A stretch of 64,000 nt of DNA from positions 2,535,565 to 2,599,564 of the forward strand of contig JAYGXS010000003.1 of assembly GCA_036362985.1 (NCBI GenBank), written 5' to 3'. The position numbers and the translations under genes were made by a program. The notes beneath the pieces are model-generated. The model worked only from the letters and a program-made list of their open reading frames with translations, ran no database searches and was not told the DNA's origin. The DNA comes from Ligula intestinalis (taxonomy: Eukaryota; Platyhelminthes; Cestoda; Diphyllobothriidea; Diphyllobothriidae). The stretch's first letter is position 1. Each line of letters opens with the position of its first letter. Positions 62,770-64,000 of the stretch are shown in pieces.

Positions 62770-64000
62770 AAAGAATAAAAGTTCACAGACATCAGACCCC
62801 AAAAATATCAGTAAAGCTTTTTTTCAATAGTTAGCATTTGGTCAAATTTTCAAAAATCTGACTTGAGCATATTCATTCGCGACTTTTGTAGTAGACGTTC
62901 ATTTTTCTCGTTAATGAGTTCACATGATTGGGTGGTTCTGAAACTATGACACACAAAGACAGCTGCATGAGAAAAAAATGTTTAAAAGCTGGTTATTTAG
63001 GTAAAAGCTTTCAAGATGTACCTTAATTTGAAGGTTTTGGTAAGCACATAGAATATACTCATTATTAATGGTAAATTGACTTAAGCCAGTGGAAATCGTA
63101 AAGTCTTGATTAGAATTTAATGGAAGATCTGAACCTCTTCGTAATAGAAGTATCGAAATAATTACAAAAAATATGGCGGAAGGCATTAACTCTTTGTGTA
63201 CTAAAAATGGTACGTTTACAATTGTTCCCGACAATTATATTGACATTTTTAGTCACCGACTAGCATGTCAGCAAGTGAGCATAAGCAATATATTACTCCT
63301 GTGATCTCCCAAAGGGGCATATCAAGCGAAAACGTGGTTGCCATATCCAACATAAATCAAGCGATGCATAAACGAAAGAAACAACTAGCAGTTCTCTAGA
63401 GAAAGTGTTACAATACATACTCGCAATTCAGGCTCTTCGGTAACAGTCATACATTATAATGCACGCAATATGGAAGCAATTGTATTGAAAAACTTGACAA
63501 GATGGTTATTTTCCAACGTAATTGTACTTGTGCTGCTTTATTTACTCGGTGGTTTTGCATGAACGGGCTTCTTCTACATGTAAAACTCAAGTATACCTTG
63601 TACGCCCGATTTCCACTTTTTCGGAATTTTCCACTTTGTTAAAAAAGCTGATGTTTTTATAAAACGTTTTATTCCTCCATAAACCATAATCTGCTCTATT
63701 GTGAAGAACGATCATATCTTTATGGCTGCAAGACTTTGGGGGCCACAGCCTGGGCTCTGTTTGAGTAAGAGGGAGTTACTTGCAAAAATCGTAGGATTGC
63801 ATGAGATAGCCCATCAACTGTATGTGCCTTACTTTCAAACAAAGGCGTAGTGGTAATGTACCCTGTCCCATCTTTTCTGCGCCAGTACCACAGAAGTAAT
63901 AACAGGTTTTTTAAATGTTTTATCTCTATAGGCATTGTAAGGAAATCGGCATATTGTACTTGTTATCAAAAAGAGATGCTTTTATCAAGGGCGTGTCCCA
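62770..64000. other. No recognisable genes
   Basis: AT-rich to the right edge. Minus frames of 96 (62944-63234) and 71 codons (63720-63935) have no recognisable domain. Confidence 0.4.

Overview
The window looks like a gene-poor, AT-rich stretch of an animal nuclear genome that is dominated by decayed retroelements. No bacterial or viral gene organisation is present. There are no operons, ribosome-binding sites or CRISPR arrays, and the long reading frames are almost all pieces of transposable elements. The mix of elements (Penelope-like elements with hammerhead ribozymes, CR1/jockey/Rex1-type and RTE-type non-LTR elements, one pogo/Tigger-like DNA transposon) would fit a parasitic flatworm, possibly a diphyllobothriid-type tapeworm. 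That attribution is an impression from the families and was not tested by any search.

I use private labels for the families. Family A is a non-LTR retrotransposon whose single ORF begins with a hydrophobic leader, a 2A-like GIEANPGP motif and a PHD-like zinc finger, followed by an APE endonuclease, a reverse transcriptase (RT) and a Cys/His knuckle. It has a decayed copy (4496-7752), a nearly intact copy (53035-56563) and a 5' scrap (about 20393-20545). Family B (CR1/jockey-like) occurs at 1-1032, 13590-14045 (minus), 20590-22844, 33895-38745 (the most complete copy, with ORF1 and ORF2) and 47842-49408 (minus). Family C (CR1/Rex1/L2-like) occurs at 44000-44400, 51999-56850 (interrupted) and 58918-59670. 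RTE-like remnants lie at 49440-50290 (minus) and perhaps 45480-45830. Penelope-like families E, F, G, H and I supply GIY-YIG nuclease pieces, RT pieces and terminal repeats (pLTRs), many in inverted orientation.

Layout: 1-4.3 kb is B and PLE debris with a near-perfect 177-bp inverted repeat; 4.3-7.8 kb is A inserted in a G element; 7.8-14 kb is mostly featureless with G, E and B scraps; 14.1-15.1 kb is an F element with a good hammerhead; 17.9-19.4 kb is the pogo-like element; 20.4-22.8 kb is B ending in three tandem 290-bp units; 25.0-26.7 kb is an F element with RT and GIY-YIG domains; 29.6-33.1 kb holds candidate exons of a host membrane-protein gene; 33.5-38.7 kb is the long B copy; 40.8-43.4 kb is a cluster of head-to-head PLEs with a 200-bp-arm palindrome; 44-50.3 kb is a mosaic of C, RTE, B and E; 51.2-57.0 kb is a three-level nest (A inside C inside PLE I); 57.15-57.27 kb is a tRNA-like sequence broken by an assembly gap; the rest is AT-rich DNA with a diverged 1.2-kb dispersed repeat (60.0-61.2 kb, partner at 23.7-24.9 kb) and a small F palindrome (62.63-62.72 kb).

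The most interesting material is the set of hammerhead-ribozyme motifs in four PLE families, all with a self-complementary two-base-pair stem III (ACGU or AGCU), and family E, in which the catalytic CUGANGA box is consistently altered while the rest of the fold survives. Protein-coding host content is limited to a few short candidate exons supported only by splice signals and phase.
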